From: Plumapathes pennacea | Lineage: Eukaryota > Cnidaria > Anthozoa > Antipatharia > Myriopathidae | Reading direction: 5' to 3' | Assembly (NCBI GenBank): GCA_964036295.1 | Contig: OZ038463.1 | Coordinates: 31,759,295 to 31,823,294 of the forward strand | DNA length: 64,000 nt | In this document: positions 48,501-57,710 of the stretch, piece after piece | Numbering within the stretch: position 1 is the first letter of the stretch | Layout: each line of letters opens with the position of its first letter | Notes under the pieces: generated by a model | The model's database searches: none | What the model was told of the DNA's origin: nothing | The model's input: only the letters and a program-made list of their open reading frames with translations | Made by a program: the position numbers and the translations under genes

Positions 48501-51500
48501 ACATGGTTTTTGCCTGTCACACAACAATGTTGGAAAGCGGAGAACCAAAACAAATTGTGTGTGCGTTGTCAAGTTTATGTTTTCGACATTGTGGAGCGGG
48601 TGGGGGCCGTGAAGGTTGTGGTCAGGGGGGATACATAACCAATGAATCTGTGAGCTGAGAGCCGTTCAGGATACTGTGTCCCACACAATTTTGTCTAGGA
48701 TTGTAGTTTATATGTGGAATCTAACAAGTGGGTGCCATGTGACTCACAGAGTTGCGTTAGGTTCTCTGTGTTGAAATACACTTTATAAAATAAAACTTAT
48801 ATAACGAGCGCTCTGATTGGTTCCCAACCGTGTTTACATGAAGCTATGTAACACGGAAAATGTGTTATATTGCTCTGAGGTTGCGCAGTGGGACAAATTT
48901 TTGGACTGCTCGATTTTAGTGAAGTTCCCGATTCTTCATTTGACCTGAGTTTACGAGAAAAACAAGAAATTGTAAGCCTCTAGCAAAGAAACGACAATGG
49001 CTGTTGTGGCAGAAGGAATGACTGATAAAAGATTAATATTTAGTGCTGGGCAGAAACAGTTCGCTAACACTCGAGTTTCTTTGAAATAACAGCGGAAAGG
49101 ATAAGTCCACTGAATTGTAAAACTGAGCAACAGGCAACTTACAGTGAACACTGAAAACCGAACGATAATTTACAGTGCATTTGTACATTCAGTTGTGTTC
49201 TCGTTTGCTCGCGACCCACTAAATACAATTCACTGATGAATTCGGTACCTCTTTAATACACCACAAACGCGAATAAATACAGTAACTGTCGGTTCATCAA
49301 AACTCAGTCCCATTCAGGAATACGTGTAAACAAAAAACGTAAAGTAATTACAAGTACATAAGTGATTACGGCACTGCAAAACATTCATCCGTTCAACTCA
49401 GTCCGGCGAAAAATCGACGTGACTTCTTAAAACATCTTGTGAAAGGTCATCTACTTGTACCACCCCAAAATCAGTTCTGGACGAGACGTCGGACAAGTGG
49501 AGCAGAAAGTAATCATAGCGAAGTAGCTTTCCAAACGTTGTGTTTATATTAATTTTAGTGCAGTTCACATCGCTTACTTCAATCGGCACAGCAGAAGATT
49601 CACTAGCTGCTCGGCCAGTTTAAAACAGCGCTCTGCTTTGGATACTACAGAAGCACCAACCGAGCCTAGGGAAGTTCAATTTGGGAGTCATTGATAAAAT
49701 GACCTTTTGATCATTCATTTCTCCAGCATTTGCAAGTTTGTAGTTTGAAGATTTGAAAACTTGTCTCGTCCGCTCGGCACAACGATCTGTGATTGGTTTC
49801 AGTTTGTGTTGAGAATTTCGACTTTGACAATCACGTAAAACGGTCGTTTTTGCGGTAGTATTGCTGTCAATTTTATAAAAGAAATATAAAACGCTTGCCG
49901 TGTTTAAATATTTTGTTAAGTTTCAAATATACTATAAATAAGGAATTATGTGCCCATAAGCTCAGAATATCAATTCTCCAAACGTTACCATAATTATAAG
50001 GTATTTTACGAGTGATAAATCAGCGTTCATGTAACCATAGTGTCAAATGTCATTTTCCCGTACTGTATAATATTATATATCTGGCCAATGAGAGACTAGA
50101 ACGAGTGAATTGATTACTTTTGGGAGGATTAATTGGTGACGTGATTGACATTTCTCAACTCTATGTTTAGAAACCGAAAAGCTCAGTTACTACCGGGGAC
50201 TTTATCCTGTAAATTATACATGTACCAGTCTTTCACTTCTGTGTTACCAACTTTTCATAGAGTGCTATTTCGGAATCGGAGAAGGGTACAGTGGAAACAT
50301 CAGCGTTACAATTTCAGGCCACACCTGCCAGTCATGGAAGAGTCAGTTTCCGCACCAACACCCAATAAACGTGTCAACGTATCCTGAGCTGGCAGCATCA
50401 ACAAATTTATGTCGAAATCCAGGGGGACTGGGGACAGAAGGTCCATGGTGCTTCACGACAAATCCGAATGTCACGTGGGAATACTGCGCTGTGAAAAAAT
50501 GTCCAAAACGAGGTAGGGGAGTATTATAGGACGCATGCTGGCAAACAGCGTTAAATTTATTATTGGAGGTCGACATAAAACTGCATAACAAAGAATAAAA
50601 TTAAGAAGGGCATTCTGGTAACGTCATACTTTCTTTCAGCACATTTTACAGTTTTTCATGTCACTTACATCGTGAAAGTTGAGGTTGAGGCCATGGTTTA
50701 CACAATCATGTACATGACACTTTGTTATGTTTTACGCAGGCCCAAGTCGTGCACCAAGACAAGTCAAAGCATGGAATACCAGTTCGACAAGTATCCAACT
50801 AACCTGGGCAGAAATCCCACAAAAATATCGCCATGGGGTTCTTACAGAATATCACGTGACTTGTAGGACGGTTAACAGTTTAGAATGGTTCTTTACTCGG
50901 GTACCTTCCACTTCCAACGCTGGTATTTTGCCTGGACTCGAGAGTGGTGCTTACAACTGCCGTGTCAGGGGCGTCAATAATTTTGGAAATGGAACCTGGA
51001 GTGACTTCGTAAATGTGTCAACCACTGAACTGAATAGTAAGTATTTACCGGCCTTTATTGAGTCGGGTGAAGTATTTACCTTTGGAGAGAATGGCGGGCT
51101 TGCATCAAAGGGGACCACTTATTATATTAATAACAGTTTTCTATTGGTAAAATTAAGTTTTACAACAATTTCCGCTAAACCGCGAGAAAAATTAAATCAT
51201 TATACATGTAACTTGCGATAGATCTAGTTTCGAATTGCTTTCAAAACTTGTTCTCTAGTTTAAAAGACTATTCGTACAGCTTCAATATAATACAGGTGTT
51301 TAAAAAAAGGCCAGTTAGTTCCGAATTGTTCGACAAAACTTGAACGCTCACTTACTTTTGTTCTGCTTGGTTTGACGAATAAAATTGAAGAATGGATGGT
51401 TATCGAAATTTAAATGGGTTCTATTTCACGAGTCAAAATCGTTTTAGAAGTTAAAATGTAACTCTAAAGACATTGAAACCGAAAGTAATTACAATAAATA

Positions 51501-53399
51501 ATCTTCCATTTGAAAATAAAAAAGACCCGTTGAAATTTGTGTTGAGTATGCTGGGCCATGAATGTAATAAGCACTACAACTCTTTCAAATAATAAGCCCC
51601 TCATTTTAAGCGAGGCTAGCGTAAGCATAATCCATGTGTTCATTTCATTTCTTTTATTTGTTTGCAGAAGAAATTCTCACTACTGACATACTAGGAAAAA
51701 CTGCAAATGAAGAATCACGGATAAAAACAGGTTGGATACGTGTACAGTCAACTCCTTTTTCTAAGACGGACACTTGGTAGTAACCGCTCCTGCCATTGAT
51801 TCATGAGTCATTTCCTATAACTGAACTCTCTTTAGACGTACACCTCTTTAAAACGGACATTCTTTTTTCACAGCTGGAATACTGGGAATAATAGCGGGAT
51901 GTGTTGCAGCCGCTATTCTTGCAGGCGTTGCTTTAATAGCATACTATCGTCATCGGAGAAGAATACGTGAGTGACATCATTAAGTGCTTATAGTAGTCCT
52001 GACGTCATTTCCGTTGGCCGGCATTCATCGTATTGAATTGAGTTAAAATATTACACTTTACATGTTCAAAGCACTTAATTTCCAGTTGTGCACAACTTGT
52101 CTTAGATAAATATTCAACTAACTTTTGCTTGAGTATGACATTATACTGAAGTTGTATTTTTCCCTGGTATATCCTGTGACGAGTCAAAAAAACATATCTT
52201 ATGGTGTTTGGAAGGCCCTTGGAAATACTCGAACATGCCTTCACTGATTTATCTTGTCCAGTGGTTATTGATGAAATCGTACCGCAAAGCTTCTAATAAC
52301 ATAATTTGATCAAGGTCTATGGTCTTCTATACATGTTTACATGACAACAGTATTGTACAACTGTACATGACGTTTCTGAACAGCGATTTGCTGAATATTT
52401 GCTGAATATTTTCGGATAACTCCTACCACATTTTAAAGAAGAATTTCTTTACAAACATTCATCGGTTTGACCTGAAAATCACTGTGGAGAGTTGACATGC
52501 ATAGTTCTGTGCAATAATTATGACTTTTGTATTTGATCTATAAGTTCTATAGGTCTGTAAGTTGTAGTATAGCCCTGTCCATATTTCCATGGTACTGACA
52601 TAACTACTTTGTGCTTGATAAAACGATCCATAATTGATGTTTCTGCACAGCGATTTCCTGGTGAAACTGATGAACATTTGATCTAAAATTCACTGCGCAA
52701 GGCAGACATGCATAGTTCAGTGCAGTAATTATGGCTTTTGCAGAGTTAATATAATTAAATGCAATTTATTTCATGTTAACAGAGCTTCGACGCACAATGG
52801 CTCCTTATGCAGTCATTCACATAGACGAAATTCATGAACCCTTCTATGAAGAAATAAATGAAAGGGCGACTCATCAATTCAAGTCTAGATACGTGAACTT
52901 GAAAATCGACGGTACCCTCAACCTCCCTCCGCATCTTCAAGACGCATTTATTGACTTCGAGCAGCTTTACGAGAACCTACGCTACAAGCGGCTAGAGGGC
53001 ATCCAACCAAGGCGAAGGTCTTTTAGCGGCGCCCTTGATGAACATGGCTGTCCCGTCTACGACGTCTTAACACATCCATTCTGTTTCAATCGCAACCAAA
53101 AAGCCAAAGTGACAAACATTTGTCCAACAATCCACAAAAAACACCCACAAAACCCAAGCCGACGCGAAGCCTCAAGAAGGCGATCGGCATCTGTTGATCT
53201 TGGCCAAGTGAGGGCGTTTGCTGAGGTTTTAGATTTGGAAATAAAGCCGGGGCCATTGAAGAACGCTGTGGCTATGAAAACACGGGATATGACGGCATCC
53301 TCAACCTCCCTCCCCGTCTTCAAGACACATTGCCAAGCCACTAAACTTGAGGAAAACCAAAGCAAACTAAGTTTGTTAACCTTGACCAAGATATTTTAG
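30487..53399 (+). CDS. Gene 3: complete ROR-like CRD-kringle-FN3 receptor, kinase-less
   Basis: Nine exons: 30487-30550, 42964-43009, 43370-43923, 48257-48283, 50261-50512, 50740-51036, 51668-51730, 51874-51966 and 52783-53399. They sum to 2013 nt, which is 670 aa plus stop, with every junction in phase. Order: signal peptide, short Cys linker, Frizzled CRD, micro-exon, kringle, FN3, stalk, TM, ~205-aa tail. ROR proteins have a kinase after the TM; this one has a tyrosine-motif tail. Intron 1 is 12.4 kb and holds several transposons and an antisense kinase exon. A likely AATAAA follows the stop at 53459. A cell-surface receptor or adaptor role is inferred. One oddity is a 4-nt deletion near the C terminus relative to gene 1. 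Confidence 0.87.
30962..31094 (+). repeat. MITE-like repeat cut by an insertion
   Basis: The CCCTATTTCAGACC block begins as elsewhere but is interrupted at GACTCCAAAAA by GGTATCAGGAGACGTT, the end of the next element. Confidence 0.65.
32004..32046. repeat. Perfect 21-bp-arm palindrome
   Basis: CCCTGCCGATGTTCCCGATT and on, with its exact inverse, is separated by a single base. No role is known. Confidence 0.85.
32330..33570 (-). repeat. ~630-bp tandem duplication
   Basis: The unit at 32330-32938 is repeated at 32948-33567 with few changes. On the minus strand each unit has an open frame beginning MVS.FALLSSQKYFVSPQ and containing TEPNGVEF. Part of the unit also occurs at 9.78-9.86 kb. I do not recognise the peptide, and repeat origin is most likely. 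Confidence 0.75.
34145..34523 (-). CDS. Protein kinase C-terminal exon and 3' UTR (minus strand)
   Basis: Reading minus from about 34523: SIGHLETAEECLVFQANKEN then PDDRPTVDELARFLTEYI and a stop at 34403. NPDDRPTVDEL is the kinase subdomain XI motif with its invariant Arg, and the length to the stop suits the end of the C-lobe. The exon probably starts at the acceptor-like CGAAACAG. A polyadenylation signal AATAAA (minus strand) lies at about 34160. Upstream kinase exons were not found in the window. It lies antisense in intron 1 of gene 3. Tyr versus Ser/Thr type cannot be told. Confidence 0.55.
34530..35600. repeat. ~150-bp tandem array next to the kinase exon, about 7 units
   Basis: CAGAGTCACAGCCTTTCAGC recurs at about 34619, 34773, 34920, 35078, 35228, 35383 and 35534. 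Each unit also includes TGAAGCATCAAGAAACAA and, on the minus strand, the first codons of the kinase exon (SIGHLEAAEEL). The array therefore arose by duplication across that exon's start. Confidence 0.88.
35601..37430. other. Segment without a supported gene
   Basis: Several open frames of 60-126 codons occur on both strands (for example 35919-36299 minus) but none has a recognisable domain. AAAATGGCGCGAACATCGCC at about 36140 looks promoter-like. It may hold further exons of the antisense kinase gene. Confidence 0.3.
37609..38816. repeat. 1.2-kb segment with inverted TATA-containing ends
   Basis: TTAAACACGAAGACGCGGTA followed by TAAAAGG on the left is mirrored by CCTTTTATAGCGCGTCTTCG..TTTAA on the right. 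Each end carries a TATA-box-like TATAAAAGG pointing inwards. AATAAA and TTGGCGCCCGAG occur inside (37710-37890), which recalls an LTR and primer site. No ORF is recognised. Confidence 0.45.
38817..42140. other. Rest of gene 3 intron 1, mostly repeats
   Basis: No gene is supported. 41010-41120 matches 33580-33670. 41740-42150 resembles 7590-8130 and 58530-59075. The 40649-40930 frame (hydrophobic IFIIFTFAFFFVQL segment) is overlapped by an equal-sized frame on the other strand and has no known domain. Confidence 0.35.
42148..42369 (-). other. Minus-strand peptide conserved in gene 4, possible exon
   Basis: FRFYFFTDVTFTRSSEKLTY-type sequence (LNIRFYFFTDVTFTRSSEKL, then TYSLIAPNIDASQLFIRP) is repeated at 57135-57310. 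There it reads LNIRFYLFVDVTFNRSSEKL and TYSLFAPTSDALQLFIRP, with changes mostly conservative, but flanking parts are frameshifted. It could be an old exon or a repeat-encoded peptide. Not recognised. Confidence 0.3.
42470..42900 (+). repeat. Conserved block upstream of exon 2, gene 3
   Basis: It is the counterpart of 19640-20060, including AAAATGGCGGCGTTGCGGCC at about 42780. It ends about 60 bp before exon 2. Confidence 0.45.
42964..43009 (+). CDS. Gene 3 exon 2 (Cys-containing linker)
   Basis: This 46-nt exon (CTCTCATCAG / GTAAGACG) reads AHTVSQTATECGHRTK once joined to the signal exon. Phase 1 in and phase 2 out match the neighbours exactly. Confidence 0.78.
43370..43923 (+). CDS. Gene 3 Frizzled-like CRD exon
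   Basis: This 554-nt exon (acceptor TTATATTAG, donor CGAG|GTACGG) encodes the complete CRD: CVPYTQIF, GYCQEVLGNKMVYGTA, ECLNLVDDMYCHAYFPQC, PVCRQACERM, VCKEVF, LDCTTMPTQNLS. Sequons NGS, NVT and NLS are present. Confidence 0.9.
43950..44275 (+). repeat. MITE-like repeat in the post-CRD intron, gene 3
   Basis: It has the same start, units and C-rich end as in genes 1, 2 and 4. A run of about ten AGTCAGTC-type units follows at 44300-44370. Confidence 0.7.
44686..44823. repeat. ~136-bp near-perfect palindrome
   Basis: TTCGATGGTTTAGCGCGTAA to CCCCGCCG is followed directly by its inverse, with almost no loop. It is probably a foldback element. Such DNA is unstable in cloning and assembly. Confidence 0.88.
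45850..45878. repeat. CACT microsatellite
   Basis: About seven CACT units (ACTCACTCACTCACTCACTC). It is simple sequence and the length is not reliable. Confidence 0.85.
46400..46917. mobile_element. MITE with GGCCCCGTCCACACGTATCC ends
   Basis: Inverted ends GGCCCCGTCCACACGTATCC and GGATACCTGTGAACGGGGCC enclose three ~98-bp direct units (GTCCACACGTATCCGG at about 46407, 46505 and 46604) and inverted pieces of the same. No transposase is present. Confidence 0.75.
46919..47140. mobile_element. MITE with GGTGTTACACTGGTCGATTT ends
   Basis: GCTGGTGTTACACTGGTCGA on the left and TCGACCAGTGTAACACCACC on the right are inverted copies. It directly abuts the previous MITE, with TTAA/TTTA at the outer edges. 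Confidence 0.75.
47263..47642. repeat. ~190-bp tandem duplication
   Basis: TTGAAAACAAGAAACACGCT to CGCCTTTTTTTGTGTG occurs twice in a row. The 153-codon frame spanning it repeats itself and is not a gene. Confidence 0.85.
48257..48283 (+). CDS. Gene 3 micro-exon (27 nt)
   Basis: It encodes DQLDKLPST between CTTATAACAG and GTAACATT, phase 1 on both sides. Confidence 0.77.
48785..49915. repeat. 1.1-kb insertion in the micro-exon to kringle intron, gene 3
   Basis: The other copies run directly from GTTGAAATACACTGTCT to the AAATATTTTGTTA region. The insert begins ATAAAATAAAACTTATATAA and ends TTTTATAAAAGAAATATAAA, imperfect inverted ends like those of the foldback elements at 54.77 and 28.27 kb. 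The minus-strand frame 49398-49589 is not recognised. Confidence 0.55.
50261..50512 (+). CDS. Gene 3 kringle exon
   Basis: This 252-nt exon is two codons shorter than in genes 1 and 2 (AASTNLCRNPGG) but in frame, with all six kringle Cys present. The acceptor is CTTTTCATAG and the donor CGAG|GTAGGG. Confidence 0.9.
50740..51036 (+). CDS. Gene 3 fibronectin type III exon
   Basis: This 297-nt exon is one codon shorter than its paralogues (SGAYNC for SGTTYNC). It keeps PSRAPRQVKAW, LTWAEIP and FGNGTWSDF. The donor is AATA|GTAAGT, which makes the next codon Lys. Confidence 0.9.
51668..51730 (+). CDS. Gene 3 stalk exon
   Basis: This 63-nt exon (TTTGTTTGCAG / GTTGGATA) encodes EILTTDILGKTANEESRIKT, one codon longer than in the other copies. 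Confidence 0.78.
51874..51966 (+). CDS. Gene 3 transmembrane exon
   Basis: It encodes AGILGIIAGCVAAAILAGVA, LIAYYRHRRRI: a TM helix plus basic stop-transfer. The acceptor is TTTTTTCACAG and the donor ATAC|GTGAGT. Confidence 0.9.
52783..53399 (+). CDS. Gene 3 cytoplasmic tail exon
   Basis: This ~205-residue tail has no kinase domain. It contains FYEEI, RYVNL, LYENLRY, CPVYDVL, RRRSFS and RRRSASVD. After AEVLD a 4-nt deletion relative to gene 1 shifts the frame, so the last ~45 residues (from LEIKPG to LTLTKIF) differ from gene 1. In the unshifted frame a second DGILNLPPRLQD would appear. It stops with TAG at 53397. Confidence 0.87.
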
Positions 53400-54760
53400 A
53401 GCAGATTGGAGTGAATCAAACTAACGGAATAGAAATTACCAATTAATCTACAATCGAAAATAAACGCTGTTTAGATACCTTTTTTTTTTATGTTTAGAAA
53501 TTATAGAGCAATGGTTAGTAGTTTCTAAATTTACGTAATATCAGAATATATGTGTCCAGTACTGTCAGAATGTTTGTAATATTGAGTCATTCCCGGATCC
53601 TGGGAAACGAGACTCGTAAGCATGATTACGTGGTTTTGCTGCTGTATATTGATCTCATCATTGGCTGAAATAAAAGTAAAGGCAAATGTATTGCAAAAAT
53701 TGACGTTCCGGGCGAAAATTGAGCTCTCTCCAAACTTCCAGAAACCCTTTCAGAATCGCATTACATTTTTAGGAAACATTCCTGTGACAATAACGACGAC
53801 TTTGACATATAATTGTTGATATTTTATTCAGCGGGTCGCGAAAATTGGAGTAAATCTTCAACTAAAATATTGTATTTTTTGAACAAAGGAGCCTCAAAGT
53901 TTACGTAGTTTTGCTGCTATATCTCATCAACGGCTGAAATAAAACAAGGGAAATGTATTCGGAAAAGTCTTGTTATAGTCTCAGAAGGTCTCCTGAAAAT
54001 TTAAAGAGTTTTAAAAATTTGCTCAAAATCGGCCCTTTTTGGCAGAAACGAGATGGGCTGTAGCTTATCATTTTTAAAAAATTGGCCATTTTGAGGCTAA
54101 AATTGAAAACTTTCCAAACTTTCAGGAACCTTTCAAAATCGCGTGAAATTTTCAGGAAACATTCCTGGAGCAAATACATAGATCTTATTAACCGAGCGCG
54201 ATCAGGCATGAATTACGCACGTTTGTTTTCACAACAAATTCAGTTAACAGCTTACAATTTTACCGATTTGAAAATCTTGAAAGAAAATAAGCGTGTGCCG
54301 AACCAACTGCCTAGATAAATACTAATTTGTTCTGAGCTGAATGAAATGGCCCATAGCGTGTGTCAAACAACGACACTGCAGTGAACTTTATTCGGTGAAC
54401 GACTCGAACTCGCCCTTGCTCGCTCACTAAAGATTTAAAAAACTGCAGTCTTATCTCTTTCCAGAAGAAACTGCTTTGTAACTTAGAGTATTTTCTATTC
54501 TTTTGAATAAGTTTCTTACACATGCAATAATGTAGAAGGCAAAATGGCACTAAAAAAAAATCATTTCATCACAAACTGCGACCGACACATCGTTGAAAGT
54601 TATTGATTTTTGTGATTAATATATAAAACTGTGTTCGGATATTGTCAATAAACAGCGACAGTTCGCCAGACGGGGGTTATTCGGTCATGTGTCACGATTT
54701 CACGAATTACGTGTGGGAGGAAATATTTGATGGGTCATAAATAAGCAATAACGCACGCTG
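53400..54760 (+). other. 3' flank of gene 3, repeats
   Basis: AATAAA at 53459 is the probable polyadenylation signal. 53600-54180 resembles 8.1-8.7 kb. No gene is supported in the rest. Confidence 0.5.
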
Positions 54761-54764
54761 ACGC

Positions 54765-54965
54765 GTGCTTTATTTCTTTTTATAAGATAAGATGGATAGT
54801 ACGCGCAATCTGATTGGCAAACGCGCGTGCATTATAACTCAACATACGCACTTGCGCGTCAATTTGACGTCAGCTTGCATCAAATTTGTTCAATTTACAA
54901 AATTCGTTTGCCTTATCTTATAAAAGAAATAAAGCACTTGTCAGCGTACGTATATTGAGTTATAG
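54765..54965. repeat. Foldback element with TTTATAAGATAAG ends
   Basis: CTTTATTTCTTTTTATAAGA on the left and TCTTATAAAAGAAATAAAGC on the right are inverted. The middle has GCGCAATCTGATTGGC. Confidence 0.75.
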
Positions 54966-55035
54966 ATACACTTGGGAATTTGAACGAACACTCGAGAAAC
55001 TTCTCTCGTGTTCGTTCAAATACCCTCGTGAGAAA
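54966..55035. repeat. Short hairpin with the GAACACTCGAGAA signature
   Basis: TTTGAACGAACACTCGAGAA and TTCTCTCGTGTTCGTTCAAA form a stem with almost no loop. Its centre matches those of the 28.3 and 63.8 kb foldbacks. Confidence 0.8.
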
Positions 55036-55654
55036 GAGGCAGCGAATCAGAGCTCGACATGAAATTCAAACGCCATTTCCGTGGACCAAGAGTGGGTCAC
55101 ACGGCTTGTCAGAAACCATTTTGACGGGCCGATTTCGGCAATTTCTTCGGACTCAACTGGCGTTTTCGAAATGTTTTTGCGAGAGTCTTATGGGAAAAGG
55201 ATTCAACTCGATATATGTCTGGGTTTTGTGGCCATACGGAGGTTGAAAGGCCGCATTTGAGAGACTTTCCTGGAGCCATTCTGGATGCCAGATCGACCGA
55301 GTTGCCAGCCTTGAAATTCTTTCTGTTAGAAAGCAAAAATTCAGCGAAACATGCTGATATCGCTACAGCAGCAAGAAAACCACCACAACAACAAGGTTAG
55401 CAAGTCTAAGCTCTATTCTCGCAATATTTTTCGAGTTATCGATCGACTAAAATCTCCCATACATTTTCTTATAAAACCCAACCGTGACGTCACACAGTCA
55501 ATCAGCTTGGGCCGCCTGTGCTATAATTGGTTAGTAATTGTGCAAAGTTTCAAAACAAAATCACCGCAGCTTTCTTTTCAATGGAATGACCTTAAGGCGT
55601 TATTCTAGAAGCTTTTATAAACTACATTGTTATGCTGCTATATTTATGTTATGT

Positions 55655-55785
55655 GTGGGAACCTTTGTCAAAGAGTCTATCAAAACAGTCACAACATTTG
55701 TCTCAACATCTTTCAACATGTCTCAACAATGTTGAGAGAATGTTAGACAAATGTTATGACTGTTTGACAAGGGCCAAAAGGAAAC
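55655..55785. repeat. Imperfect palindrome with AACATTTGTCTCAACAT arms
   Basis: TTTGTCAAAGAGT..CAGTCACAACATTTGTCTCAA faces TTAGACAAATGTTATGACTG..TTTGACAAGG. It is probably a small MITE. Confidence 0.7.
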
Positions 55786-56397
55786 AAACAGAAACAGACA
55801 AACAAACAGTTTCCTAGTGCATCAACATAATAGTCATTAAGTCAGCACAATAAAGTTGTAATACCTCTGTTATGTTGCTTCTGATTGGACCAAGTAAAAG
55901 TATAAAGCACGCAAACCTCCAAACAACAACGCAAAAAAGACTAAAGACATGCTGGTTGCTTGAAGTTTCGGTAAGTAACTTAAGGATCAGGACCAATAAC
56001 CGCTAACGGGAACTTAAACGTACTAGACCAACAACGGCCAACAACCAACAAATATTTTCACGGCCGCAGTTCCAAGGCTTTAGCATGGATACTTGCATGT
56101 TGCATGTCTTCGGATTTTGTTTTAAAGTTCACCAACATGCGAAGCAGCTAATACCTACCCTCTTTATGAGTACAAAAGAAATAATTTCAAACCTGTAATT
56201 ATGCACATTCACATTGTTTCCTATTGCATCAACAGTCCCTACCGATGGTTTATACACACTCATACCGATCGCTTTAATCATTGACATAGTTGACAAAAGA
56301 AGCCTGAGTGGTCAAATTTGTCATTAATCGGTAGCAACCAGGAGGCCCTGCTGCAAGGTAAAAATGTGCACTTCTGGCTCGTGATGTGAGGGTCGAC

Positions 56398-56409
56398 ATG
56401 GCGATCTGA
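56398..56409 (+). promoter_or_regulatory. Conserved four-codon uORF of gene 4
   Basis: ATGGCGATCTGA, 14 nt before the signal-exon ATG. It is the same peptide (Met-Ala-Ile) as at gene 3. Confidence 0.5.
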
Positions 56410-56423
56410 CTAAAAGGATCGAT

Positions 56424-56487
56424 ATGACTGTATTCTGCGGTTGGTCTGTTTTGTTCATCTCTGCTCTCCTGTACGCTGTACAGAAAG
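56424..56487 (+). CDS. Gene 4 signal-peptide exon
   Basis: MTVFCGWSVLFISALLYAVQ then K, ending AAAG|GTGCG in phase 1. It is 64 nt like its counterpart in gene 3, with conserved upstream sequence. Confidence 0.72.
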
Positions 56488-56559
56488 GTGCGTTATAAAC
56501 AAACTGCGACGCTGCAGCTGCGCTATGTGAGGATTTTTATTGTTGCTTATTCCTCGTCC

Positions 56560-56965
56560 AAGACAAGACAAGACAACTTTTATTAGAGAACCATGTGACT
56601 GACTGCACGTAGGTTTTTTTTCTCTAATAGTATAGGTAGTATTACGTAACATTAGGTATGTGTATGATGATAAATTTGTAAAAACTATATGTTTTTCCTA
56701 ATTTGAAAACACTCGTATATATATTTTGCTATTTCCGTTTTGTGGTTTTGGGGTGAAATATTAAAAGTTCTTTGTAGTTGGTCACTGACTTGTTAATTTC
56801 TTGAAAAAGAGCGTTACGTTTGTCGGCATATATTTGACACTTGAGGAGGAAATGTTTTTCGTCTTCCATGTGTTGACAACGTGGGAATTTTCTTAACTCT
56901 GGGTTTACGTAATTTCTTTTATAACGACCACGCTCAATTTCTAGTATGTGATCACTAATTCTCAA
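56560..56965 (-). mobile_element. Non-LTR retrotransposon 3' fragment
   Basis: The minus-strand frame 56965-56729 reads LEIERGRYKRNYVN and then FPRCQHMEDEKHFLLKCQIY. This is the C-x2-C-like/H/C zinc motif found after the reverse transcriptase in many LINEs. The fragment continues to AATAAAAGTTG and GTCTTGTCTTG repeats at its 3' end (56565-56595), which look like a simple tail. 5' truncated. Confidence 0.65.
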
Positions 56966-57002
56966 TTTAGTTAGTCCGCGTTCGCTCGTTCATTCGAAAC
57001 CA

Positions 57003-57400
57003 GTAGCGTATTGTATGTCGCATCTCAACGGAAGTCGCAGCGATTAGTCTGTGGCATGTTCGAAGGACTCTGATAACGGCTGGTTGTTATTAGGCTCAGT
57101 TCGTGCCTATACTATTATTATCTTAATCTTCAAGAGGACGAATGAACAGCTGAAGAGCATCACTGGTCGGTGCAAACAAAGAATACGTGAGCTTCTCAGA
57201 GGAGCGGTTGAATGTGACGTCAACAAAGAGATAGAACCGGATGTTCAGTAAACCACGAACCAAGGTTCACAACATTCGAAAGCATCCTCATTTCCAGGCT
57301 CTTTTTTTAAGAAATTGGAAAACACCAGTGTATTAGCAGAGTTTGTAGCTTAGCGTTCACAACAACTTTGTAAAATGGATTCTACTGTAAAGTTCGGCAT
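57003..57400. repeat. Intron 1 blocks of gene 4 shared with genes 2 and 3
   Basis: 57003-57130 matches 16.44-16.49 plus 17.16-17.23 kb. 57135-57400 matches 42170-42430 (the conserved minus-strand peptide). Confidence 0.5.
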
Positions 57401-57710
57401 AACTCAATGTGTCTGTATGTCACTCGAGACACGGTCCATTTGCGTGAAATTTTAAACTCAGGAAGAATAGCACTCGGAAAAGCATAACCTGCGAAGCTGG
57501 TGGTCTTAGTAGATGCAAGCGAAACATCGTGCGTTCGGTAGCAACAACCTCCCCTCCCCTCACGTCACTTTGTTGCTCAGTGTCTCCTTTTTCACCGACA
57601 TCTACTGACTGCTACTGGCGGTTTTTTTTTGCTTAGTAAATTGTCCCTTCGGTTTTTATTCTTGTTTGTAAATTTTCTTTTCTTTTTTGATTTTTGTTGT
57701 GTTTATTGTT

